NCBI GenBank assembly: GCA_017615375.1
Contig: JAGAAH010000017.1
Span: forward strand, 1 to 10,854
Direction of reading: 5' to 3'
Length of the DNA: 10,854 bases
Source of the DNA: Lachnospiraceae bacterium
GTDB lineage: Bacteria; Bacillota; Clostridia; Lachnospirales; Lachnospiraceae
Shown here: one piece after another, positions 1-9,223 of the stretch
How the letters are laid out: each line of letters starts with the position of its first letter
How positions within the stretch are numbered: position 1 is the stretch's first letter
The notes under the pieces: model-generated
Told to the model about the DNA's origin: nothing
What the model saw: the letters and a program-made list of their open reading frames with translations, nothing else
The model's database searches: none
Translations under genes and position numbers: made by a program

Positions 1-986
1 AGCGTCATCAGGAGTTTGACGGCAGAATCTGTATGGCATGGCATCAGATATTTACACGTGTCGGAAGAGCCGAGGCAGCCGAGATTACCAAGAACGCAAC
101 CGGTCTTAACGTAATTTCGCCGACATGGTTTTACCTTAATGATGACAAGGGCGGAATCGCATCTTTCTGTTCCAAGGATTATGTAGATTATTGCCACAGC
201 AACGGAATTGAAGTATGGGCTTTGATTAATAATATCGAGAATAAAGACGTCGATACCGGTGCGGTTTTATACAAGACTTCGAGTCGAGAGAATCTTATAA
301 GCGCGCTTATTTCTAAGGCTATTGAGTTTAAGCTTGACGGAATCAACGTTGACTTTGAGGCTTTAAGACCGGAGATGGGTGATGCTTATCTTGAGTTTTT
401 GAGAGAATTATCCATTAAGTGCCACGATAACGGTATCACGCTTTCGGTTGATAATTATGTTCCGTCGGATTATACGAGCTTTTATGACAGAAGAGAGCAG
501 GCGAAGTTCGCAGATTATATAGTAGTTATGGCTTATGATGAGCATTATGCGGGATCAAGCGAAGGTTCCGTTGCATCCATCGGTTATGTCGAGGACGGAA
601 CCAAAGAGACATTGGAAGAGGTACCGCCTAAGCAGGTTATTATCGGTCTTCCGTTCTACACAAGACTTTGGGAGCTTACACCGGTAACAACTGATGAAGG
701 CGATATAATATCATATGATATTAAAAGCTCTGCATTAGGAATGCTTTCCGCAGAACGTAAGATAGCGGACAATAACGCAAAGGTTACGTATGACAGTACA
801 ACAGGACAGAATTACGCAGAGTACGAGAAGAACGGAAAGACGTATAGAATTTGGCTTGAGGATGAAGATTCAATTTCACTTAAGCTTGAAACGGTAATGA
901 AATATGATGTAAAGGGCGTATCTTTCTGGAAGCTCGGCTTTGAAAAGAATACAACCTTTAATTTAATCAGCAGATACATTAATTAA
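1..986 (+). CDS. Glycoside hydrolase family 18 protein (5' partial)
   Basis: The frame is open from base 3 with no stop upstream, so the gene begins outside the window. The internal ATG at 33 sits within the conserved stretch ICMAWHQ and is unlikely to be the start. The catalytic signature DGINVDFE lies at 336-359 and matches the GH18 pattern, with the proton-donor Glu at 357-359. Other GH18 marks are MAYDEH (528-545) on a late barrel strand and a terminal GVSFWKLGFE with the substrate-floor Trp. The sequence resembles the SleL/YaaH/YdhD branch, which cleaves N-acetylglucosaminyl bonds in peptidoglycan or cortex, rather than true chitinases. Such proteins usually carry an N-terminal signal or anchor plus LysM or SH3 domains, which would lie upstream here. 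It ends 2 bases before sua5. The family is clear; the substrate (cell wall or chitin-like) is inferred. Confidence 0.88.
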   Translation, partial: RHQEFDGRICMAWHQIFTRVGRAEAAEITKNATGLNVISPTWFYLNDDKGGIASFCSKDYVDYCHSNGIEVWALINNIENKDVDTGAVLYKTSSRENLISALISKAIEFKLDGINVDFEALRPEMGDAYLEFLRELSIKCHDNGITLSVDNYVPSDYTSFYDRREQAKFADYIVVMAYDEHYAGSSEGSVASIGYVEDGTKETLEEVPPKQVIIGLPFYTRLWELTPVTTDEGDIISYDIKSSALGMLSAERKIADNNAKVTYDSTTGQNYAEYEKNGKTYRIWLEDEDSISLKLETVMKYDVKGVSFWKLGFEKNTTFNLISRYIN

Positions 987-988
987 TT

Positions 989-2056
989 ATGGAAACAAAG
1001 GTTATTAAAGTTACTGAAAAGAATATGGATGAAGCGATGGCACTTGCGGGTTCTTTAATTAAAGATAAGGAACTTGTGGCATTTCCTACGGAGACCGTCT
1101 ACGGACTTGGCGGAGATGCTTTATCCGAGGGTTCATCGGCAAAGATCTATGCCGCAAAAGGAAGACCTTCAGACAATCCTTTGATAGTGCATATTGCGGA
1201 CTTTAATGATCTTGAAAGAATCGTATCGAAACTTCCGCCGGAGGCTAAGCTTCTTGCGGATGCTTTCTGGCCGGGACCTTTAACCATGCGCTTTAAGAAA
1301 AATGACGTGGTTCCCGATAAGACAACGGGCGGTCTTGATACGGTAGCGGTAAGAATGCCGAATAATGAAATAGCGCTTAAATTCATTAAAGCGGCAGGCG
1401 GTTTTATAGCAGCACCATCGGCCAATCGTTCGGGACGTCCGTCACCTACATTGGCTGAGCATGTAAAAGAAGATATGGACGGTATCATCCCGCTTATTCT
1501 TGACGGCGGACCGGTAGGAATAGGCATAGAGTCAACGATAGTAGACTTATCGGAAGATGAAATAAGCATTTTAAGACCGGGGTACATAACCGCGCAGATG
1601 ATAGAGGAAGTCATCGGAAAGAAAGTCACACTTGATGCGGCGGTTGACGGAGTATCAAAGGATGCGCATCCGAAGGCTCCCGGAATGAAGTATAGACACT
1701 ACGCGCCTAAGGCCGAGTTAATACTTGTAGAAGGTGAAGAAAAGCATGTACTTGAGACCATCGTGGATAAGGCAATGAACGCAACCATTGCAGAGCCTAT
1801 AGGTCTTATGCTTAAAGAAAAGCACGCAGAATATGTGAAAAGCAAGCTTTTTAAGATACCGAAAGAAGCAATAATCATTAAAACCATCGGCAACAAAGAC
1901 GATGAAGCAGCCCACGAATTATACAAGGTTTTACGAGAGTTTGATGAAGAGAACGTCAAGGTAATATATTCCGAAAGTGTGGGTAATGACGGAATAGGAC
2001 AGGCCGTACATAACAGAATGATACGAGCAGCAGGACACAATATACTTAATGCATAG
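989..2056 (+). CDS. sua5: Threonylcarbamoyl-AMP synthase, two-domain Sua5 type
   Basis: This cytoplasmic enzyme makes L-threonylcarbamoyl-AMP from threonine, bicarbonate and ATP, the first step of t6A37 modification of ANN-decoding tRNAs. TsaB/TsaD/TsaE then transfer the group. At 355 residues it is the long Sua5 form. The YrdC/TsaC domain (about 1-210) has PTETVYGLG (33-41), KGRPSDNPL (57-65) and SANRSGRPSPT (144-154). The linker motif APGMKYRHYAP (230-240) leads into the C-terminal Sua5 domain (about 245-350). The ATG at 989 gives the expected N-terminus. It lies 2 bases after the GH18 stop and has no recognisable Shine-Dalgarno sequence, so translation may be coupled to the upstream gene. 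Sua5 (ywlC) next to a ywlE-type phosphatase is a known Firmicutes arrangement. Confidence 0.95.
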   Translation: METKVIKVTEKNMDEAMALAGSLIKDKELVAFPTETVYGLGGDALSEGSSAKIYAAKGRPSDNPLIVHIADFNDLERIVSKLPPEAKLLADAFWPGPLTMRFKKNDVVPDKTTGGLDTVAVRMPNNEIALKFIKAAGGFIAAPSANRSGRPSPTLAEHVKEDMDGIIPLILDGGPVGIGIESTIVDLSEDEISILRPGYITAQMIEEVIGKKVTLDAAVDGVSKDAHPKAPGMKYRHYAPKAELILVEGEEKHVLETIVDKAMNATIAEPIGLMLKEKHAEYVKSKLFKIPKEAIIIKTIGNKDDEAAHELYKVLREFDEENVKVIYSESVGNDGIGQAVHNRMIRAAGHNILNA

Positions 2057-2069
2057 ATAGGAAAAGAAA

Positions 2070-2522
2070 ATGGCGGATATTGAGAGAATCATATTCGTGG
2101 AGGATCACGGAAACGAAAGAGCCATAATGGCGAAGATTATGTTTGATGAGGGCAACACTTCCGATGTTTATACGGAAGCGAGGGGCCTTACCGTGCTTTT
2201 TCCCGAGCCTATGAACCAGAAGGTTGAAGCTGTGCTTATAAGTAACGGGTATCAGATACCGGAATTTAAAAGCGAGCAGTTTTCGGCAGAGGACATAGAT
2301 GATGCAACGCTTATTCTTACGATGGAAGAGCGTCAGAAGAACAAAATTATGGAAAAGTATCCGGATGCAAAAAACGTTCAGGTTTTGACAGATCTTACGG
2401 GGGATGAATTGGAAATAATGGATCCGATAGGCGCACCACTGCAGTCTTACGGTCTTTGTTTTGAGTCTCTTAGTATTATCATAAAGAAATTATTATTATT
2501 AGTGTGTAAAGGAGAGCGATAA
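2070..2522 (+). CDS. Low-molecular-weight phosphatase homologue lacking the catalytic Cys (putative pseudophosphatase)
   Basis: This 150-residue protein aligns along its length with low-molecular-weight protein tyrosine/arginine phosphatases (Wzb/YwlE fold). The N-terminal beta strand IIFV and helix start MAKIMF flank the P-loop, and LILTMEERQ (82-89) and MDPIG (117-121) match later family positions. The P-loop is abnormal. The canonical CX5RS reads Glu11-X5-Arg17-Ala18 here: the nucleophilic Cys is Glu, the second P-loop Cys position (16) is Glu, and the Ser after Arg is Ala. The binding Arg17 and general-acid Asp118 remain. The frame is intact and of normal length, so this is not a decayed gene. 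Normal Cys-based catalysis is not expected; a phospho-residue-binding or regulatory role is inference. A weak SD (AGGA, 2059-2062) precedes the ATG. Its 3' end contains the SD of upp, suggesting co-transcription. Confidence 0.85.
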   Translation: MADIERIIFVEDHGNERAIMAKIMFDEGNTSDVYTEARGLTVLFPEPMNQKVEAVLISNGYQIPEFKSEQFSAEDIDDATLILTMEERQKNKIMEKYPDAKNVQVLTDLTGDELEIMDPIGAPLQSYGLCFESLSIIIKKLLLLVCKGER

Positions 2523-2523
2523 A

Positions 2524-3153
2524 ATGAGTAGAGTTGTCGTTATGGATCATCCGCTTATTCAGCATAAGATTGGTTGGATAAGAAGAGAGGAAGTAGGTTC
2601 AAAGGAGTTTAGAAAGCTCGTAAGCGAGATAGCAATGCTTGAGTGCTATGAAGCAACAAGAGAACTTGAACTTACCGACGTAACCATTAAGACTCCTATT
2701 TGTGAGACAACAGTTAAGGAATTAAAGGGCAAGAAGCTTGCAGTAGTTCCGATTCTTCGTGCAGGCTTGGGAATGGTTGACGGAATGCTTACAATGATTC
2801 CTGCAGCAAAGGTTGGTCATATCGGATTATACAGAGATCCTGAGACATTACAGCCTGTAGAGTATTACAGCAAGTTACCGGAAGACTGCGGAGAAAGAGA
2901 AGTATTCGTAGTAGACCCTATGCTTGCAACAGGTGGTTCTTCGGTTGCAGCAATCCAGATGTTAAAGGACAAGGGTGTTAAGCATATCCATTTCTTATGT
3001 ATTATCGCAGCTCCGGAAGGTGTTAAGAAGATGCAGGAAGCACATCCTGATGTAGATATTTTCATCGGCGCTTTGGACGATCACTTAAATGAGCACGGAT
3101 ATATAGTTCCGGGTCTCGGTGACGCAGGAGACAGAATCTTCGGTACCAAATAG
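2524..3153 (+). CDS. upp: Uracil phosphoribosyltransferase
   Basis: This enzyme converts uracil and PRPP to UMP and pyrophosphate in pyrimidine salvage, in the cytoplasm. The length of 209 residues is exactly typical of bacterial Upp. Visible marks are the early [10 protein letters not shown] segment, PILRAGLGM (76-84), YRDP (103-106), the PRPP-binding loop [10 protein letters not shown] (130-139) and the uracil-binding [12 protein letters not shown] (193-204). The SD AAAGGAG (2508-2514) is 9 bases upstream of the ATG and lies inside the last codons of the preceding phosphatase homologue, whose stop is 1 base before this start. It sits with a deoxycytidylate deaminase downstream, forming a small pyrimidine pair. 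In many Firmicutes upp lies just before the ATP synthase operon, as here. Confidence 0.97.
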   Translation: MSRVVVMDHPLIQHKIGWIRREEVGSKEFRKLVSEIAMLECYEATRELELTDVTIKTPICETTVKELKGKKLAVVPILRAGLGMVDGMLTMIPAAKVGHIGLYRDPETLQPVEYYSKLPEDCGEREVFVVDPMLATGGSSVAAIQMLKDKGVKHIHFLCIIAAPEGVKKMQEAHPDVDIFIGALDDHLNEHGYIVPGLGDAGDRIFGTK

Positions 3154-3181
3154 CACATTTACATATAGGAGGGTTTATGAA

Positions 3182-3667
3182 ATGAGCGACAAGAGACTCG
3201 ATTATATCTCGTGGGACGAGTATTTTATGGGTGTTGCGCTTTTATCGGGAATGCGAAGCAAAGACCCTAATACACAGGTCGGCGCATGTATAGTAAGCGA
3301 AGATAATAAGATTCTTTCCATGGGATACAACGGATTTCCAATCGGTTGTTCCGATGATGACTTTCCGTGGAACAGAGAGGGCGATCCCCTTGAGAATAAG
3401 TACTTCTATACAACACACAGCGAGCTTAATGCGATACTTAATTATCGCGGCGGAAGCTTGGAGGGAGCAAAGTTATATGTGACACTTTTCCCTTGTAACG
3501 AGTGTGCAAAGGCAATTATTCAGTCCGGAATCAAGACGATATGTTACGATTCCGACAAGTATGCTATGACACCTTCGACGATAGCATCTAAGAGAATGCT
3601 TGATGCTGCGGGTGTTAAGTACTATAAGTATGAGCATACCAACAGAGAACTTGTAATTAAGGTGTAA
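3182..3667 (+). CDS. comEB: dCMP deaminase (ComEB-like)
   Basis: This zinc-dependent enzyme deaminates dCMP to dUMP, the precursor for thymidylate. The CMP/dCMP deaminase zinc site is complete: His79-Ser-Glu81, where Glu is the proton shuttle, and Pro104-Cys105-X2-Cys108. NTQVGA (30-35) and GYNGFP (48-53) are typical of the nucleotide-binding part. The frame extends back to a GTG at 3119 inside upp, but the ATG at 3182 is chosen. It gives a family-like start, MSDKRLDYISWDEYFM, and a normal length of 161 residues, and it follows AGGAGGG (3167-3173) by 8 bases. ComEB is named after the Bacillus competence operon, but the enzyme is a housekeeping one. A 2-codon mini-ORF overlaps the start (see findings). 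Confidence 0.94.
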   Translation: MSDKRLDYISWDEYFMGVALLSGMRSKDPNTQVGACIVSEDNKILSMGYNGFPIGCSDDDFPWNREGDPLENKYFYTTHSELNAILNYRGGSLEGAKLYVTLFPCNECAKAIIQSGIKTICYDSDKYAMTPSTIASKRMLDAAGVKYYKYEHTNRELVIKV

Positions 3668-3670
3668 TTA

Positions 3671-4219
3671 ATGAAAGAACTTATAGACCTTTATGTAAGT
3701 TTCTTCAAAGTGGGAATACTTACATTCGGAGGCGGTATGGCAATGCTTCCGATGCTTACTTCCGAACTTGTGGAAAAGCGCAAATGGGTTACAGAAGAAG
3801 AGATTCTTGATTACTTTGCGATAGGGCAGTGCACCCCGGGTATAATTGCGGTTAATACCGCGACGTTTGTGGGATATAAGAGACGTAAAGCCTTGGGCGG
3901 CCTTATGACAACACTTGGTGTTATTTCACCTTCCATAATAATAATTACGATAGTAGCAGCTTTTTTAGGAAATATATCGGATAATCCTTATGTTCAAAAA
4001 GCGCTCTGGGGCATAAGAGTAGCGGCATGCGCGCTTATTCTTGAAGGGATTTTGAAGATAGGAAGAAAAGGAATTAAAGATGCTTTTGGCGTTATTATAT
4101 TCCTATTGGCGTTTCTTGCGGTATTATTCTTGGGCGTGAAAAGCGTGATTATCGTAATTATTGCGATAATAGTCGGTATAGCATATGGAATCATAAGAGC
4201 AAAGGGGGTAGTTAAATGA
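3671..4219 (+). CDS. CHR-family (ChrA-like) transporter, first half-size subunit
   Basis: This integral membrane protein of 182 residues corresponds to one half of a full-length ChrA chromate transporter (short-chain CHR family). The conserved N-terminal motif FGGGMAMLP (19-27) and GQCTPGIIAVNTATFVG (52-68), the hallmark PG-x-N-x-A-T-F region, are present. About five or six hydrophobic segments follow, notably around 78-102, 112-126 and 134-176. An AAGGTG SD (3659-3664) is 6 bases upstream, within the end of the dCMP deaminase gene. It overlaps the second half-size gene by 4 bases, so the two products probably form a heterodimer. Family members export chromate in some bacteria, but the natural substrate in anaerobic Clostridia is unknown to me and chromate need not be it. 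Confidence 0.9.
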   Translation: MKELIDLYVSFFKVGILTFGGGMAMLPMLTSELVEKRKWVTEEEILDYFAIGQCTPGIIAVNTATFVGYKRRKALGGLMTTLGVISPSIIIITIVAAFLGNISDNPYVQKALWGIRVAACALILEGILKIGRKGIKDAFGVIIFLLAFLAVLFLGVKSVIIVIIAIIVGIAYGIIRAKGVVK

Positions 4220-4788
4220 CGTACCTTCAGTTGTTCTTTGAGTTTTTTAAGACGGGACTTTTTGCTGTCGGTGGCGGAATGGCAACGATACCGTTCCTTC
4301 GCGAGATAGCGGAGAAGTATCCATGGTATACGACAGCAGATCTTATTGATATGATAGCGATATCCGAATCGACCCCGGGTCCGGTAGGTGTTAATATGGC
4401 GACCTTCGCGGGATATATGGCCGGTTCGTTTTTGGGAGCTTTGGTAGCGACATTGTCGCTGGTACTTCCTTCATACTTGGTTATTCTTATAATCGCAAGA
4501 ATGATGACTGCGTTTAGAGATAATAAGTATGTAAATTATGCATTCACCGGGTTAAGACCCGCAGTAGTGGCATTAATGGGAAGTGCCGCACTATCGATAT
4601 TTAAGATTGCGTTCTGTCATGATGCGCCCGTGAATGAATTGCTTAATAACATAGATATTAAGGCAATAGTTCTTTTTATCATAATGTTTTTGACAATGCA
4701 TATTTTGGCAGCTCCGCGATTCAAACGATATAAGCTGCATCCGGTAATTTACATAGCGGTCGGCGCAATTGCGGGAATCGTGTTATAG
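4216..4788 (+). CDS. CHR-family (ChrA-like) transporter, second half-size subunit
   Basis: This is the partner of the preceding gene, at 190 residues. It has GGGMATIP (19-26) and ESTPGPVGVNMATFAGY (51-67), matching the same two family motifs but in the variant with Glu-Ser-Thr before Pro-Gly. The predicted membrane segments include about 68-94, 107-130 and 149-190. Its ATG overlaps the stop of the first subunit (ATGA, 4216-4219), with a purine-rich AAAGGGGG SD at 4201-4208, so equal synthesis by translational coupling is likely. Paired short CHR proteins are thought to insert with opposite topology to build one transporter. This is family knowledge and not visible in the DNA. It is the last gene before the 76-base gap leading to the ATP synthase operon. 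Confidence 0.9.
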   Translation: MTYLQLFFEFFKTGLFAVGGGMATIPFLREIAEKYPWYTTADLIDMIAISESTPGPVGVNMATFAGYMAGSFLGALVATLSLVLPSYLVILIIARMMTAFRDNKYVNYAFTGLRPAVVALMGSAALSIFKIAFCHDAPVNELLNNIDIKAIVLFIIMFLTMHILAAPRFKRYKLHPVIYIAVGAIAGIVL

Positions 4789-4864
4789 ATTCGGAAGTGT
4801 CAAAAAATATACATATTTAGTTGCTACTATTAAGAGTGCTTTTTAAAGAGTCAGAGGATAAGAT
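4789..4864 (+). promoter_or_regulatory. Leader gap before the ATP synthase genes (possible promoter)
   Basis: This 76-base AT-rich stretch is the longest non-coding interval in the window and the natural place for an atp promoter. No strong sigma-A match is visible. The best candidates are TTGCTA (4821) with a poor -10 (TAAAGA, 4844), or an isolated TACTAT (4825) without a good -35. I see no inverted repeat with a T-run that would make a convincing terminator for the upstream genes, so read-through is possible. An AGAGGA SD (4853-4858) serves the next gene. Confidence 0.25.
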
Positions 4865-5158
4865 ATGACAAAGAAGCGTAAGGAGCTTAATGAATCGGCG
4901 CAGGCATATACATTTATATTACAGTTTGCGATTAATATGATAGTTCCAATCGGTGCCTGTACTTATGCGGGTTACTGGCTTGATAAAAAGTTCGGCACTG
5001 TATATATAGTGGTAATCGGCTTTTTTTTAGGTGCATTGGCCGGTGGAACAAGTATCTACAGAATAACAAAGAAGATGACCAAGAAGGATAAGACATCTTA
5101 TACTTATCCGGTTGTCGACAAAGAAGATCAAGAGGAAAGTGATGATAAGTTACCTTAA
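4865..5158 (+). CDS. atpZ: AtpZ-like small membrane protein of the ATP synthase operon
   Basis: This 97-residue protein has two hydrophobic segments (about 16-38 and 44-66), a basic N-terminus and an acidic C-terminal tail. The segment GYWLDKKFGT (36-45) matches the G-x-x-LD-x-x-(F/L)GT pattern of the AtpZ / F0F1 ATPase subunit I family found at the start of atp operons. Members are non-catalytic accessory proteins thought to help c-ring assembly; in alkaliphilic Bacillus, AtpZ/AtpI have been linked to Mg2+ or Ca2+ supply. The start at 4865 follows AGAGGA (4853-4858) by 6 bases. The gene overlaps atpI by 17 bases. A run of eight T (5021-5028) lies within the second membrane segment. Confidence 0.85.
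   Translation: MTKKRKELNESAQAYTFILQFAINMIVPIGACTYAGYWLDKKFGTVYIVVIGFFLGALAGGTSIYRITKKMTKKDKTSYTYPVVDKEDQEESDDKLP
5131..5138 (+). promoter_or_regulatory. Ribosome binding site deciding the atpI start
   Basis: AGAGGAAA ends 3 bases before the ATG at 5142, and its GAGG core (5132-5135) is 6 bases away. This supports that start over the upstream TTG at 5112, which has no SD. The site lies within the atpZ coding sequence. Confidence 0.6.
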
Positions 5159-5555
5159 GAAAATGAATCCGGCGCTGCCGAGCCTTATGGCAACAATTCT
5201 TGTATACGGCGTGCTGGTTGAATTAATCGGCGTCTGGTTTGTGGAAGATAAACTTCGTTACACGACCGGACTTCTTATAGGTATAGGTCTCGCGCTTTTC
5301 TTAAGTATAAGCATCGCGGCGTCAATATTTGACGTACTCGATGTCAGAGGAAAGAAAGATCAGGTTAAGGTTTCTCTTAAAGCGGTTTTAAGATATGCGA
5401 TTGTAGCGATAATCTCCATCGCGATGGGCTATTTTAAGCTTGGAAATATAATAACCTGGTTTATCGGAGTTATGGGATTAAAGGTTGCTGCGCTTACGCA
5501 ACCGTTGATTCATAGAGTAATTTTGGGGGATGAACAACAAGAGGATGATAAGTAA
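5142..5555 (+). CDS. atpI: ATP synthase accessory protein I
   Basis: This 137-residue hydrophobic protein has about four membrane segments (15-34, 42-62, 83-98, 100-116) and the closing motif MGLKVAALTQPLIH, typical of the ATP synthase subunit I (AtpI/UncI) family. AtpI assists assembly of the c ring and is not part of the catalytic enzyme. The frame is open back to a TTG at 5112, but the ATG at 5142 is preferred because AGAGGAAA (5131-5138) lies just upstream. A GTG immediately before it (5139) is a less likely alternative. The start lies inside the end of atpZ (17-base overlap), and the stop is 27 bases before atpB. The C-terminus is acidic (GDEQQEDDK), as in many clostridial versions. Confidence 0.85.
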   Translation: MISYLKKMNPALPSLMATILVYGVLVELIGVWFVEDKLRYTTGLLIGIGLALFLSISIAASIFDVLDVRGKKDQVKVSLKAVLRYAIVAIISIAMGYFKLGNIITWFIGVMGLKVAALTQPLIHRVILGDEQQEDDK

Positions 5556-5566
5556 TTCTTCAGAAG

Positions 5567-5578
5567 TAAAGGAGGTGA
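5567..5578 (+). promoter_or_regulatory. Very strong ribosome binding site of atpB
   Basis: TAAAGGAGGTGA is almost fully complementary to the 16S rRNA 3' end, the best match seen in the window. Its GGAGG core ends 7 bases before the atpB ATG at 5583. It suggests that translation of subunit a is set by its own site and not by coupling to atpI. Confidence 0.75.
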
Positions 5579-5582
5579 AAGA

Positions 5583-6308
5583 ATGGGAAGTTATACGCTG
5601 GCTGCTACAAATGTCGACTTCATGATACATGGACTGTTCCAGTATGAAGTATTTGGGCAGAAGCTGTGGATTACCACAACGCACGTGAGTGTACTTATAG
5701 TGATGTTAATCTTGCTTATCTTCGGCCTTGTGGTCAAGATTAAAGTAAGTAAGGTAAGACCGGAAGATAATCCGACGGGCCTCGTCAGCGCTTGCGAGAT
5801 TCTGGTAGAAAAGCTCGACGACATGGTTATTTCATCCATGGGCGAGAAGCACTACCGTAAATTCGTCAATTACATAGGAACGATATTTGCATTTATCTTG
5901 CTAAGCAACATATCGGGCTTACTGGGATTAAGGCCGCCGACAGCAGACTATGGTGTTACATTCCCGCTGGCAATAATAACATTTTGCCTCATTCATTTTA
6001 ACCAATTTAAGTATCAAAAAGTCAAAGGTGTTATCGCAGGCCTTTGCGATCCGTGGCCAATATGGGCACCGATTAACATTATCAGCGATTTCGCCGTTCC
6101 GGTATCATTATCGTTGCGTCTATTTGCGAACGTCTTATCAGGTACGGCAATCATGGCGCTTATATATGCGCTTTTGTCAAAGTTTGCCATTATATGGCCG
6201 GCAGCATTACATTTCTATTTTGACCTTTTCTCGGGTGCAATTCAGACATATGTATTCTGTATGTTAACAATGACTTATATCACCAGCGCGATTGGTGAAG
6301 AAAACTAA
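5583..6308 (+). CDS. atpB: ATP synthase F0 subunit a
   Basis: This membrane stator subunit provides the two ion half-channels of F0. It is 241 residues long with about five or six hydrophobic segments. The essential arginine is Arg179 in SLSLRLFANVLSG (175-187), equivalent to E. coli Arg210. The closing FDLFSGAIQTYVFCMLTMTYI region (about 213-233) is the other family hallmark. Nine residues after the Arg, where E. coli has Glu219, there is Thr188. The start at 5583 is set by a near-perfect SD. The N-terminus is rather short and begins directly with the periplasmic-side segment. It is followed after 18 bases by atpE. The family assignment is certain. Confidence 0.96.
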   Translation: MGSYTLAATNVDFMIHGLFQYEVFGQKLWITTTHVSVLIVMLILLIFGLVVKIKVSKVRPEDNPTGLVSACEILVEKLDDMVISSMGEKHYRKFVNYIGTIFAFILLSNISGLLGLRPPTADYGVTFPLAIITFCLIHFNQFKYQKVKGVIAGLCDPWPIWAPINIISDFAVPVSLSLRLFANVLSGTAIMALIYALLSKFAIIWPAALHFYFDLFSGAIQTYVFCMLTMTYITSAIGEEN

Positions 6309-6314
6309 TCTTAG

Positions 6315-6587
<273 letters not shown>

Positions 6588-6626
6588 GAAGAGGAATTAT
6601 AAGAATAACAGAAAGGAGGCTGAGGC

Positions 6627-7129
6627 ATGGAGAGACTATTTGACTTAGACGCCCAGTTATTGGGAGACTCAGTGCTAATGCTGATAGCAGTACTTGTTTT
6701 GTATTTTTTACTCAGCTATCTCTTTTTTAATCCGATAAGGAATCTTCTTGATGCAAGAAAGAAAATGATTGCGGATGAAATTGCGGACGCAAAGAAAGAC
6801 AGAGAAGATGCCGCATCTTTAAAGGCTACTTATGACGAGAAGTTAAAGAATGCCGATAAGGAGACGGATGAGATATTAAGCGAAGCAAGACAGCGTGCAC
6901 TTCAAAATGAGCAGAGAATCGAGAACCAGGCTAAGACCGAGGCATCCCGAATCATTGCTCGTGCCGAAGAAGAGGCGAACTTAGAGAAGAAGCGCGCGTT
7001 AGATGATGTTAAGCAGGAGATGATTGCAGTTGCCGCTATGATGGCAACCAAAGTCGTACAGCAGAACATCAATACAGATATCGACGAGTCGTTAGTCGAC
7101 GCAACATTAAAGGAAATGGGTGACAAGAC

Positions 7130-7142
<13 letters not shown>
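6627..7142 (+). CDS. atpF: ATP synthase F0 subunit b
   Basis: This peripheral-stalk subunit of 171 residues has one N-terminal membrane helix (about 13-34, SVLMLIAVLVLYFLLSYLFF). A long charged helix then runs from about 38 to 145 (LDARKKMIADEIADAKKDRE onward), rich in Glu, Lys and Ala, which dimerises as the right-handed coiled coil linking subunit a to delta and alpha. FNPIRNLLDARKKMI after the membrane helix is a typical family boundary. The SD AAAGGAGG (6612-6619) is 7 bases upstream of the ATG. The end overlaps the atpH start by 13 bases. A single b gene is present, so a homodimer is expected, unlike the b/b' pairs of phototrophs. Confidence 0.95.
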
Positions 7143-9198
<2,056 letters not shown>

Positions 9199-9208
9199 GT
9201 AGACAGGC

Positions 9209-9215
9209 AAGGTGG
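9209..9215 (+). promoter_or_regulatory. Ribosome binding site deciding the atpG start
   Basis: AAGGTGG lies 8 bases before the ATG at 9224. The frame also contains GTG codons at 9212 and 9215, but these overlap the SD and would add residues (MVRI) not seen in the family, so the ATG is preferred. Confidence 0.65.
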
Positions 9216-9223
9216 TGAGAATT

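Noticed and set aside
1147..1629. 160-codon open frame on the minus strand within sua5
   Set aside because: It lies wholly opposite a well-supported gene, has no SD and gives a low-complexity Ser/Pro/Ile-rich translation; it is a shadow.
2489..2500. Four consecutive TTA codons near the phosphatase 3' end, looking like a short tandem repeat
   Set aside because: It encodes Leu residues in a terminal helix; length changes would keep the frame and nothing suggests regulation.
3119..3181. N-terminal extension of the dCMP deaminase into upp (GTG start at 3119)
   Set aside because: The extension does not resemble the family, and the SD and normal length support the ATG at 3182.
4789..4864. Possible terminator or riboswitch before the atp operon
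   Set aside because: No convincing stem-loop with T-run or conserved aptamer pattern was seen in 76 bases; only a weak promoter possibility is kept.
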